This document shows, one piece after another, positions 17,970 to 24,731 of a stretch of DNA of 64,000 nt; the stretch's first letter is position 1, and each line of letters begins with the position of its first letter. Source of the stretch: Anaeromyxobacter diazotrophicus (GTDB lineage: Bacteria; Myxococcota; Myxococcia; Myxococcales; Anaeromyxobacteraceae); contig NZ_BJTG01000005.1 of the NCBI RefSeq assembly GCF_013340205.1, forward strand, positions 388,067 through 452,066. The letters are read 5' to 3'. Under the pieces are notes generated by a model, which saw nothing but the letters and a program-made list of their open reading frames with translations, was not told the origin of the DNA and made no database searches. The translations under genes were made by a program, and so were the position numbers.

Positions 17970-18773
17970 ATGGCCCTCAAGATCCTGGTGACCGCGAAGC
18001 GCGTCGAGGACCCCGAGTCGAAGATCCGCGTCCGGCCGGACGGCGCCGGGATCGTGACGGAGGGCGTGAACTACAAGGTGAATCCCTTCGACGAGATCGC
18101 GGTCGAGGAGGCGCTGCGCCTCAAGGAGAAGCACGGCGGCGAGGTGGTGGTGGCCTCGATCGGCGGCGACAAGGCGATGACCGAGATCCGCGCCGCGCTG
18201 GCCATGGGCGCCGAGCGCGGGCTGCTCGTGCGGCACGACGGGCCGCTCGACCCGGTGATCGTCTCGGCCATGCTGGCGAAGCTGGTCGAGCGCGAGAAGC
18301 CCGACCTCGTCATCCTGGGCAAGCAGTCCATCGACGACGACCAGAACCAGACCGGCCAGTACCTGGCCGAGCGGCTCGGCTGGCCACAGGCCACCTTCGC
18401 CTCCAAGCACGACAGCCTGGAGAGCGAGGCGGAGCAGAAGAAGCAGCCCGGCCTCGCCCTCGCCGCCGACGGGAAGGCGCTCGCGGTGGTGCGCGAGGTG
18501 GACGGCGGCGTCGAGACGCTGGAGGTGGTGCTGCCGGCGGTGGTGACGACCGACCTGCGCCTCAACAAGCCGCGCTTCGCCTCGCTGCCCGGGATCATGA
18601 AGGCGAAGAAGAAGGAGGTGAAGGAGCTCCCGTCGGCCGAGCTGGGCGTGGACCTCGCGCCGAAGGTGGTGATCCGCAAGCTCTCCGAGCCCCCCAAGCG
18701 GCAGGGCGGGGTGAAGGTGGCGGACGTGAACGAGCTGTGGGCGAAGCTGCACGACGAGGCGAAGGTCCTCTAG
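17970..18773 (+). CDS. etfB: Electron transfer flavoprotein subunit beta
   Basis: 267 residues, normal for EtfB. It binds AMP and, with EtfA, carries electrons from acyl-CoA and related dehydrogenases to the quinone pool via ETF dehydrogenase. Family features: N-terminal ILVTAKRVEDPESKIRV, VNPFDEIAVEEALRLKE, the LGKQSIDDDQNQTGQYLAERL segment at about 120-140 and VTTDLRLNKPRFASLPGIMKAKKKEV at about 190-215. A strong GGAGG at 17961 precedes ATG at 17970. It is followed 25 bases on by etfA, and both could accept electrons from the amino- and fatty-acid oxidation suggested by ior-ptb-buk and the thiolase in this window. Confidence 0.96.
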   Translation: MALKILVTAKRVEDPESKIRVRPDGAGIVTEGVNYKVNPFDEIAVEEALRLKEKHGGEVVVASIGGDKAMTEIRAALAMGAERGLLVRHDGPLDPVIVSAMLAKLVEREKPDLVILGKQSIDDDQNQTGQYLAERLGWPQATFASKHDSLESEAEQKKQPGLALAADGKALAVVREVDGGVETLEVVLPAVVTTDLRLNKPRFASLPGIMKAKKKEVKELPSAELGVDLAPKVVIRKLSEPPKRQGGVKVADVNELWAKLHDEAKVL

Positions 18774-18798
18774 CCGCGGCGCGAACGGAGATCACGAC

Positions 18799-19755
18799 AT
18801 GGCGAACGTCCTCATCGTGGCGGAGCAGCGCGGCGGCACCCTCAAGAAGGCCACCTACGCGGCGCTCGGCGCCGGCCAGGCGCTGGCGCGCCGCACGGGC
18901 GGCAAGCTCACCGCGCTCGTGCTGGGCCAGGGCGTCGGCGCGGCGGCGAAGGAGCTCCAGGCCTACGGCGACGTGCTCGTCGCCGACGGGCCGGCGCTGG
19001 AGCACGGTGTCGCCGACGCCTGCGCCCCGGTCATCGCCGAGGCGGCGAAGCAGGTGCAGGCGACCTTCGTCGGCGCGGCCGCCACCGCCTTCGGCAAGGA
19101 CGTCCTGCCGCGCGCGGCGGCGCGGCTCGGCGCGGCCACGGCGACCGAGGTGCTCGGCTTCGGCGGCGACGGCGCGCAGGTCACCTTCCGCCGGCCGATG
19201 TGGGCCGGCAACGTGCTGGCCGAGGTGGAGCTGGCGACGCCGGTGAAGGCGTTCACCGTCCGCGCCACCGAGTTCCCCGCCGCCGAGCGGGCGGCCGCGC
19301 CCGGCCAGGTCACCGCCGTCGGCGCCGGGGCCGAGACCGGCCGCACCCGCTTCGTCTCCTTCGAGGAGGTGAAGAGCGCGCGCCCCGAGCTCACCGAGGC
19401 GCGGGTGGTGGTCTCGGGCGGGCGCGGCACCAAGGGCGACTTCAAGGAGGTCGAGGCGCTCGCCGACGAGCTGGGCGCGGCGGTCGGCGCGAGCCGCGCC
19501 GCGGTGGACGCCGGCTGGGTGCCGAACGACTGGCAGGTGGGGCAGACGGGCAAGGTGGTCGCGCCCGAGCTCTACGTGGCGGCCGGCATCTCCGGCGCCA
19601 TCCAGCACCTCGCCGGCATGAAGGGCTCGAAGGTGATCGTCGCCGTCAACAAGGACCCGGAGGCGCCCATCTTCCAGCTCGCCGACTACGGGCTGGTCGC
19701 CGACCTCTTCAAGGCGCTGCCGGAGCTGCGCGCGAAGGTGAAGGCGGCGAAGTGA
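18799..19755 (+). CDS. etfA: Electron transfer flavoprotein subunit alpha
   Basis: 318 residues. The N-terminal domain resembles EtfB; the C-terminal FAD-binding domain shows [21 protein letters not shown] (about 210), [20 protein letters not shown] (about 235), [20 protein letters not shown] (about 260) and [20 protein letters not shown] (about 285), all conserved in EtfA. It forms the soluble FAD-containing heterodimer with EtfB. The downstream MBL hydrolase starts 10 bases after the stop, so the three genes probably share one transcript. Confidence 0.96.
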   Translation: MANVLIVAEQRGGTLKKATYAALGAGQALARRTGGKLTALVLGQGVGAAAKELQAYGDVLVADGPALEHGVADACAPVIAEAAKQVQATFVGAAATAFGKDVLPRAAARLGAATATEVLGFGGDGAQVTFRRPMWAGNVLAEVELATPVKAFTVRATEFPAAERAAAPGQVTAVGAGAETGRTRFVSFEEVKSARPELTEARVVVSGGRGTKGDFKEVEALADELGAAVGASRAAVDAGWVPNDWQVGQTGKVVAPELYVAAGISGAIQHLAGMKGSKVIVAVNKDPEAPIFQLADYGLVADLFKALPELRAKVKAAK

Positions 19756-19765
19756 GCGCCGCCTC

Positions 19766-20770
19766 GTGACGGAGCGCGACCTCGCGCCGCTCGGCGTCCA
19801 CCGCATCGCCGTCCCGGTCCCGTTCCCGCAGGCGGGCGGGCCGGTCAACGTCTACCTGGTGGAGGAGCCCGGCGGCGGGCTCCTCATGTTCGACTCCGGG
19901 CTGGGCTCGCCGGAGGGGCTGGCGGCGGTGGAGGAGGGCTTCGCGCGGCTGGGGCGGCGCCTCTCCGAGGTGAGCCGGATCGTCCTCTCGCACGGCCACG
20001 TCGACCACTACGGCGCGGCGCAGACGCTCATGGAGCGCGCCGGCCGCGCCATCCCGGTCTACGCCCACCCCGCCGACCTCCCCAAGGTGTCGGCCCGCGG
20101 CCCGCGCTGGAAGGAGCTCATGCCCTTCTACGGCGCGTACCTCGCGAAGCTGGGCGCGCCGGCCGAGACCCTGGCCGCCATCGCGGCCGAGGTGGGCGGG
20201 GGGTTCAAGCTGGCGCGGCGGATCGACGAGGTGCTGCCGCTCGCGCCGGGCGAGCTCCTCCAGGGCGCGCACGTGACGCTGGAGGTGCTCCACATGCCCG
20301 GCCACACGCCCGGGCTCTGCTGCCTGTACGACCGCCGCCGCGGCCTCTTCTTCGCCGCCGACCACCTGCTGGAGAAGGTCTCGCCGAACCCCATCATCGA
20401 GCTCGGGCCCGGGGGCGAGGAGGGGCGCTTCCACCCGCTCGTCGCCTACCTCGACTCGATCCGCCGGCTGCGCGCGCTGGAGGTGGAGCTGGTGCTGCCG
20501 GGGCACGGCGCGCCGTTCCAGGACCACCGGCGCGTCATCGACGGCCTCACCGGCTTCTACGAGAAGCGGCAGGGGAAGATCCTGGCGGCGCTGGCCGGGG
20601 GGCCGCTCACCGGCTACGAGGTCACCCGGGCGCTCTTCCCCTGGGCGCGACCGGGCGACCTCTTCCTGGTGATCTCGGAGTCGATCGCGAACCTCGAGGT
20701 CCTGGAGGCGCGCGGGGCGGTCCGCCGCGAGCTCGAGGGCGGCGTCTACCGGTTCCGGCCGGCGGCCTGA
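19766..20770 (+). CDS. MBL-fold metallo-hydrolase with C-terminal winged-helix-like region
   Basis: 334 residues, GTG start 10 bases after etfA. The metallo-beta-lactamase core has SHGHVDHYG (about 72-80), HMPGHTPG (about 175) and [11 protein letters not shown] with the bridging Asp and the later LPGHGAPF His, the full dinuclear metal set. The last approximately 70 residues resemble the winged-helix tail of LACTB2-like enzymes. Such proteins are often thioesterase- or glyoxalase-like hydrolases. Being in an etf operon, a CoA-thioester or related substrate is possible, but this is context inference only. Confidence 0.88.
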   Translation: MTERDLAPLGVHRIAVPVPFPQAGGPVNVYLVEEPGGGLLMFDSGLGSPEGLAAVEEGFARLGRRLSEVSRIVLSHGHVDHYGAAQTLMERAGRAIPVYAHPADLPKVSARGPRWKELMPFYGAYLAKLGAPAETLAAIAAEVGGGFKLARRIDEVLPLAPGELLQGAHVTLEVLHMPGHTPGLCCLYDRRRGLFFAADHLLEKVSPNPIIELGPGGEEGRFHPLVAYLDSIRRLRALEVELVLPGHGAPFQDHRRVIDGLTGFYEKRQGKILAALAGGPLTGYEVTRALFPWARPGDLFLVISESIANLEVLEARGAVRRELEGGVYRFRPAA

Positions 20771-20830
20771 CCGCGGCGCGCGGCTCGTACCCGCGCGACA
20801 GCCCGGGGCCCCGCGGGGTATGAAGCGCCC

Positions 20831-21736
20831 GTGGCCGACCTCGCGCTCCTCCTCCTCACCGCGCTGTGGGGGACGACCTTCCTCCTCGTCAAGAACGCGC
20901 TCGTCCAGGCGTCGACGGGCGTGTTCCTGCTCCTGCGCTTCGCGCTCGCCGCCGCGGCGGTGGCGCTCGTGGCGGTCGTGCGGCGCGATCGGCCGACGCC
21001 GGGGCTCCTGCGACAGGGGGTCCTCCTCGGCCTCGTCATGTTCGCCGGCTTCGCCCTGCAGACCCTGGGGCTGCGCTCGACCACCCCGGCCCGCTCCGGC
21101 TTCCTCACCGGGCTCTCGGTCCTCATCGTCCCGTTCCTGGCGCGCTTCCTCCTCCGCCGGCCGGTGCACGCGGCCGCCTGGGCGGGCGTCGTGCTGGCGG
21201 TGCTCGGGCTCGTCTGCCTCACCCGGCCCTTCGCGGGCGACCTCTCCTCGGAGGTGCGCGCGGGCGACCTCCTCACCGCCGGGTGCGCGCTCGCCTACGC
21301 CCTCCAGATCACCTTCATCTCGGAGTGGTCGTCGCGCCACCCGCTGGCGCTCTTCACGCTGGTGCAGGTGGGCACCACGGCGGCCTTGGCGCCGCTCCTC
21401 TTCGCGCTCGAGCCGGCGCGGCTCGAGCCCACCCCCGGCCTGTGGGGGACGGTCGCCTTCACCGGCCTCGCCATGACCGCCGGCGCCTTCTTCGTCATGA
21501 ACTGGGCGCAGCGCCACACCACCGCGGTGCGCGCGGCGCTCATCTTCTCGCTCGAGCCGGTGGGCGCGGCGCTCTTCTCGCACTTCGTGGGCGGCGAGCC
21601 GCTCGCCCCGCTCGACTGGACGGGCGGCGGGCTCATCGTGCTGGGGGTGGTGGCGGGCGAGGTGGGGGGCGCGCTCGAGGGGCGCGCGCGGCAGGCGCGG
21701 GCCACCCGCGCGGCGAGCCCCGCCGCGGGGGCGTGA
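20831..21736 (+). CDS. DMT superfamily (EamA) transporter
   Basis: 301 residues, ten predicted helices, two EamA repeats. Signatures are LLTALWGTTFLLVKNAL in helix 1 and HTTAVRAALIFSLEPVGAALFSHFVGGE in helices 9-10. The C-terminal tail after about residue 280 is short, basic and cytoplasmic. GTG start at 20831. It lies 60 bases after the MBL hydrolase and 34 bases before the MBL exonuclease, on the same strand. Substrate unknown; it is one of three EamA-type transporters in this window, and its sequence differs clearly from the other two. Confidence 0.9.
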   Translation: MADLALLLLTALWGTTFLLVKNALVQASTGVFLLLRFALAAAAVALVAVVRRDRPTPGLLRQGVLLGLVMFAGFALQTLGLRSTTPARSGFLTGLSVLIVPFLARFLLRRPVHAAAWAGVVLAVLGLVCLTRPFAGDLSSEVRAGDLLTAGCALAYALQITFISEWSSRHPLALFTLVQVGTTAALAPLLFALEPARLEPTPGLWGTVAFTGLAMTAGAFFVMNWAQRHTTAVRAALIFSLEPVGAALFSHFVGGEPLAPLDWTGGGLIVLGVVAGEVGGALEGRARQARATRAASPAAGA

Positions 21737-21770
21737 TCGCTGTCGGTGCGCCGAGGTAAGAAGGTCGCCG

Positions 21771-22757
21771 ATGAGGCGCCTGCCGATCGAGCTCTCGCAG
21801 GGCCAGCTCCGGGTCTCCGAGAGCGGGCTCTTCCTCGACGCCCACCGCAAGGCGGCCTGCGCCTTCGTCAGCCACGCCCACGGCGACCACATCGCCCGGC
21901 ACGAGCGGACCATCGCCACCGCGCCGACCGTGGCGCTCATGCGCCACCGGCTGGGGTCGAAGGTGAAGGGCGACGCGCTGTCGGTGGGGTACCGCAAGCC
22001 GTTCGGCCTCGGCGACCTCACCCTGGAGCTCTTCCCGGCCGGCCACGTGCTCGGCTCGGCGCAGCTGCGGGTGACGCGCCACGGCGTCGCGCTCGGCTAC
22101 TCGGGCGACCTGTGCCTCCAGCCGACGCTCACCGCCGAGCCGGCCGAGGTGGTCGAGTGCGACGTGCTCGTGCTCGAGTCCACCTTCGGGCTGCCGCGCT
22201 ACGTCTTCCCGGACAAGGGCGAGGTGCTGGCGGAGATCCGCCGCTTCGTGGACGGCGCGCTCTCGGAGGGCGCGACCCCGGTCCTGCTCGGCTACGCGCT
22301 GGGGAAGGCGCAGGAGGTCCTCAAGTTCCTGGGCGAAGCCGGGTACCGCTGCCGCGCGCACCCGGTGGTCCACGCGGTGAACCGGGTCTACGAGGCGCAG
22401 GGGGTGCCCTTGCCCAACGTCGAGCTGCTCGGGCCGGAGGGGCCGCTCGCGGGCGAGGTGGTGGTGGCGCCGCCGCACCTCGCCCGCACCTCGCCCATCC
22501 TGCGCATCAAGGACCGGCGGACGGCGGTGCTCACCGGCTGGGCCGTCGACGGCCGCCGCGGCTTCCGCGGCGCCGACGCGGCCTTCCCGCTCTCCGACCA
22601 CGCCGACTTCCCCTCGCTGGTGCGCTACGCCAAGGCCACCGGCGCGGCCCGCGTCCTCACCGTCCACGGCTACGCCCGCGAGCTCGCCTCGGCCCTGCGC
22701 CAGGAGGGGATCCGCGCCGAGCCGCTGGTGGAGCGGGAGCAGCTCGAGCTGCTGTAG
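21771..22757 (+). CDS. MBL-fold exonuclease, DNA-ligase-associated type (beta-CASP-like)
   Basis: 328 residues. The metal site is FVSHAHGDHIARH (about 33-45), with a later GHVLGSAQL, GYSGDLCLQP and the C-terminal SDHADFPSL and VHGYARELA segments that mark beta-CASP/CPSF-like nucleases. It matches the family usually encoded next to an ATP-dependent DNA ligase and an Lhr-type helicase in bacterial DNA repair islands; neither partner lies in this window. ATG at 21771 follows the DMT transporter by 34 bases. Immediately after its stop begin tandem heptamer and hexamer repeats. Confidence 0.88.
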   Translation: MRRLPIELSQGQLRVSESGLFLDAHRKAACAFVSHAHGDHIARHERTIATAPTVALMRHRLGSKVKGDALSVGYRKPFGLGDLTLELFPAGHVLGSAQLRVTRHGVALGYSGDLCLQPTLTAEPAEVVECDVLVLESTFGLPRYVFPDKGEVLAEIRRFVDGALSEGATPVLLGYALGKAQEVLKFLGEAGYRCRAHPVVHAVNRVYEAQGVPLPNVELLGPEGPLAGEVVVAPPHLARTSPILRIKDRRTAVLTGWAVDGRRGFRGADAAFPLSDHADFPSLVRYAKATGAARVLTVHGYARELASALRQEGIRAEPLVEREQLELL

Positions 22758-22760
22758 GGC

Positions 22761-22836
22761 GCTCGCGGCTCGCGGCTCGCGGCTCGCGGCTCGCGGTCGG
22801 GTCGAGGTCGAGGTCGAGGTCGAGGTCGGGGTCGCC
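22761..22836. repeat. Tandem array: 5 x GCTCGCG then GTCGNN hexamers
   Basis: Starting four bases after the exonuclease stop, five perfect copies of the 7-mer GCTCGCG (22761-22795) are followed, after a GTCGG, by six hexamers of the form GTCGNN (four GTCGAG, one GTCGGG, one GTCGCC; 22801-22836). The hexamer matches the longer array at 23535-23658 and the one at 63006-63089. It is probably a simple-sequence repeat prone to slippage. Confidence 0.9.
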
Positions 22837-23111
22837 CGCAAGCGGGAGGAGGTCGGGGAGGCGCCTGGGCTCGGGCTCTCCTCGGTTCCCAGCAGGCTCG
22901 CGCCAGCCTGCGGCTGGCACTGCGCCTGCTCTGGTAGGTCGCCCTCGCAGGTGGGGCGTGGAGCGTTCATGGCGTCGGCCCCTTCCAGTGAGTGAAAGGG
23001 GCCGACGCCATGAACGACACGCTTCGTCCGGTTGCTTCTCTCCCGCATCGGACGCGAGCGCGGCCAGCGCCGCCGAGGTGGGGCGGCTCGCCTCGCGGGT
23101 GGTGGCGCTGC
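22837..23111. other. Intergenic region between exonuclease and four-helix-bundle gene
   Basis: Gene-free by my reading except for a possible coding remnant near 23075-23131. It contains a small palindromic GC-rich stretch after the hexamer array (GCCCGCAAGCGGGA at about 22833-22846), an unremarkable GC-rich section, and the 21-bp perfect hairpin at 22964-23016. Both strands show open frames, but they run through simple repeats or antisense to real genes and are not believable. Confidence 0.6.
22964..23016. repeat. 21-bp perfect inverted repeat (hairpin) with 11-base loop
   Basis: The left arm 22964-22984 (begins CGTTCATGGCGTCGG) is exactly complementary to the right arm 22996-23016 (ends CCGACGCCATGAACG), with the 11-base loop CCAGTGAGTGA. 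On either strand the 3' arm contains an AAGGGG followed nine bases later by ATG, so a transcript from either side would hide a potential ribosome binding site and start codon, as does the hairpin over the four-helix-bundle start 500 bases to the right. There is no T-run, so it is not a standard terminator. Confidence 0.9.
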
Positions 23112-23131
23112 TCACGCCGCTCGTGCGGTGA
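23075..23131 (+). pseudogene. Possible 3' remnant of a second four-helix-bundle gene
   Basis: One forward frame ending TGA at 23129-23131 reads EVGRLASRVVALLTPLVR, a helical ending similar in style and position to the C-terminus of the reverse-strand four-helix-bundle protein (ALAVRVKRMLRALTARAA). There is no full gene in this frame: upstream it runs into low-complexity residues, and the only well-placed start (ATG at 23010 in the hairpin) is in a different frame. It overlaps the 3' end of the reverse gene by 20 bases. This could be a decayed convergent copy or chance. Confidence 0.22.
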
Positions 23132-23480
23132 GCGCGCGGAGCATCCGCTTCACGCGGACCGCGAGCGCCTGGGCCCGCCGCAGGGGTTCGGGCGCCAGCG
23201 CGCCGATGGCGTGCGCGAGGTCGAGGGCGCCGACCACCTCGTGCAGCGAGCCGTTGGCGAGCGCGAAGTGCTTGCGGCGCATGGGCCCGCTGTCGCTGGG
23301 GAGCCCTTCACAGAGATTGAGAAACACGGACTTCGCGGCCCGGGTGGCCTGGTCGCGCAATTCGGGGTCCGCGATGCTCGCGGCGTGCACCAGCGCCGCA
23401 AGCTCGCGAGCAGCGACGTAAACGTCGAGGGACTGAAACGCGAGCGCCTCGACCTCGACGGCGATTGGATGCTGAGCCAT
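23112..23480 (-). CDS. Four-helix-bundle protein (23S rRNA intervening sequence / S23 family)
   Basis: 122 residues, matching the small all-helical S23/IVP family known from open frames inside 23S rRNA intervening sequences and related to the Avd accessory proteins of diversity-generating retroelements. Visible signatures are VEALAFQSLDVYVAARELAA, LRDQATRAAKSVFLNLCEGL and the KHFALANGSLHEVVGALDLA segment. Function is unknown; the fold forms pentamers with a basic surface in studied members. It is not inside an rRNA gene here. Its SD GGAGG and ATG both lie in the 3' arm of a 15-bp hairpin (23476-23517), and GTCGNN hexamer arrays flank the gene on both sides. Confidence 0.9.
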   Translation of the reverse strand: MAQHPIAVEVEALAFQSLDVYVAARELAALVHAASIADPELRDQATRAAKSVFLNLCEGLPSDSGPMRRKHFALANGSLHEVVGALDLAHAIGALAPEPLRRAQALAVRVKRMLRALTARAA

Positions 23481-23517
23481 TTCCGCCTCCTCACCCGAAG
23501 GGGGAGGCGGAAATGGC
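23476..23517 (-). promoter_or_regulatory. Hairpin sequestering the SD and start codon of the four-helix-bundle gene
   Basis: A perfect 15-bp stem pairs 23476-23490 with 23503-23517. In the reverse-strand transcript the 3' arm carries the SD GGAGG, a 5-base spacer and the AUG, all base-paired, and the loop contains CCCUUCGGG, which can form a C(UUCG)G tetraloop with three extra pairs after a short bulge. The structure should be very stable and block translation unless opened by a helicase, protein or coupled translation from upstream. Confidence 0.75.
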
Positions 23518-23534
23518 GCGGGTCAGCGTGAGCC

Positions 23535-23658
<124 letters not shown>

Positions 23659-23720
23659 ACTCAATGCATTCGCGCCCCCCCTCGTACCCGCGCGCCGCCC
23701 TCCGTAGTACAACCCCCCCC

Positions 23721-24704
23721 GTGCTCGAGATGAAGGTCAGCGCCGACGCCGCCGGGCAGCGGCTCGACAAGTTCCTGCGCCGCGCCCTGAAGGACGTCCC
23801 GCTCAGCCACATCTTCAAGCTCCTGCGCACGCGCAAGGTCCGCGTGAACGGCGCGCGCGGGAAGGCGGAGCAGGTGCTCGCCGAGGGCGAGGTGGTGGTC
23901 GTGCGCGGCGACGAGGAGAAGCTCCTCGCGCGCGGCGAGGAGGGCCCCGCGCCGCACGGCGGGGTGAAGCCCACCTTCCGCGTGCTCTACGAGGACGAGC
24001 ACCTCCTCGCGGTGGACAAGCCGTCGGGGCTGGCGGCGCACCCGGGCACCGGGATCACCGGCGCCACCCTGGTGGAGGAGGCGCGCGCCTACCTGAAGGT
24101 GCCGGCGAACCTGCCCTCGACCGAGTTCAAGCCCTCGCCGGCGCACCGGCTCGACCGCGAGACCTCGGGCGTGGTGCTGGTCGCGAAGACGCGGCGCTGC
24201 ATGGCGGCGCTCACCGAGATCTTCACCTCGGGCGACGTCCGGAAGACCTACCTCACGCTCGCCAAGGGGAAGCTGCCGCGCACCGAGGGCGTCATCGACC
24301 TGCCGCTCTCCGAGCACGAGCAGACCTCGCGCTCGAAGGCGCAGCGCGGGGTGAACTTCCAGGAGGCGCTGACCCGCTACCGCGTGCTCTCGTCCATGCG
24401 CGAGGCCTCGCTCCTCAGCGTGCGCATCGAGACCGGCCGCACCCACCAGATCCGGCGCCACCTGCAGTCCACCGGCCACCCGGTGGCGGGCGACGGCCGG
24501 TACGGCGACTTCCCCTTCAACCGGCTCGCCAAGACGCGCTGGGGCCTCAAGCGGATGTTCCTCCACGCCTGGAAGCTCGAGATCCCCCACCCCATGACGG
24601 AGCGCCCGCTGCGGGTGGAGGCGCCGGTGCCGGAGGACCTCCTGGCGGTGCTGCGGAAGATGAACCTGGCGCCGCCGCCCGGCGCGGCCGCAGCGGAGCG
24701 TTGA
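23721..24704 (+). CDS. RluA-family RNA pseudouridine synthase
   Basis: About 327 residues from GTG 23721 (ATG 23730 also possible). An N-terminal S4 RNA-binding domain (AGQRLDKFLRRALKDVPLSHI, about 10-60) precedes the pseudouridine synthase domain: LAVDKPSGLAAHPG, the catalytic Asp in HRLDRETSG (about 142), KTYLTLAKG, and RIETGRTHQIRRHLQSTGHPVAGD. The layout with an S4 domain fits RluC/RluD, which modify 23S rRNA; the exact site cannot be assigned. The start lies just beyond the hexamer array, so the promoter may be within or affected by that repeat. Confidence 0.93.
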   Translation: MLEMKVSADAAGQRLDKFLRRALKDVPLSHIFKLLRTRKVRVNGARGKAEQVLAEGEVVVVRGDEEKLLARGEEGPAPHGGVKPTFRVLYEDEHLLAVDKPSGLAAHPGTGITGATLVEEARAYLKVPANLPSTEFKPSPAHRLDRETSGVVLVAKTRRCMAALTEIFTSGDVRKTYLTLAKGKLPRTEGVIDLPLSEHEQTSRSKAQRGVNFQEALTRYRVLSSMREASLLSVRIETGRTHQIRRHLQSTGHPVAGDGRYGDFPFNRLAKTRWGLKRMFLHAWKLEIPHPMTERPLRVEAPVPEDLLAVLRKMNLAPPPGAAAAER

Positions 24705-24731
24705 TCCGCGCGCGGAGCCGGGCCTAGATTC

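Noticed and set aside
22992..23531. Forward frame starting in the 21-bp hairpin (MNDTLRPVASLPHR).
   Set aside because: After about 15 residues it becomes the antisense of the S23-type gene with Arg/Trp-rich composition.
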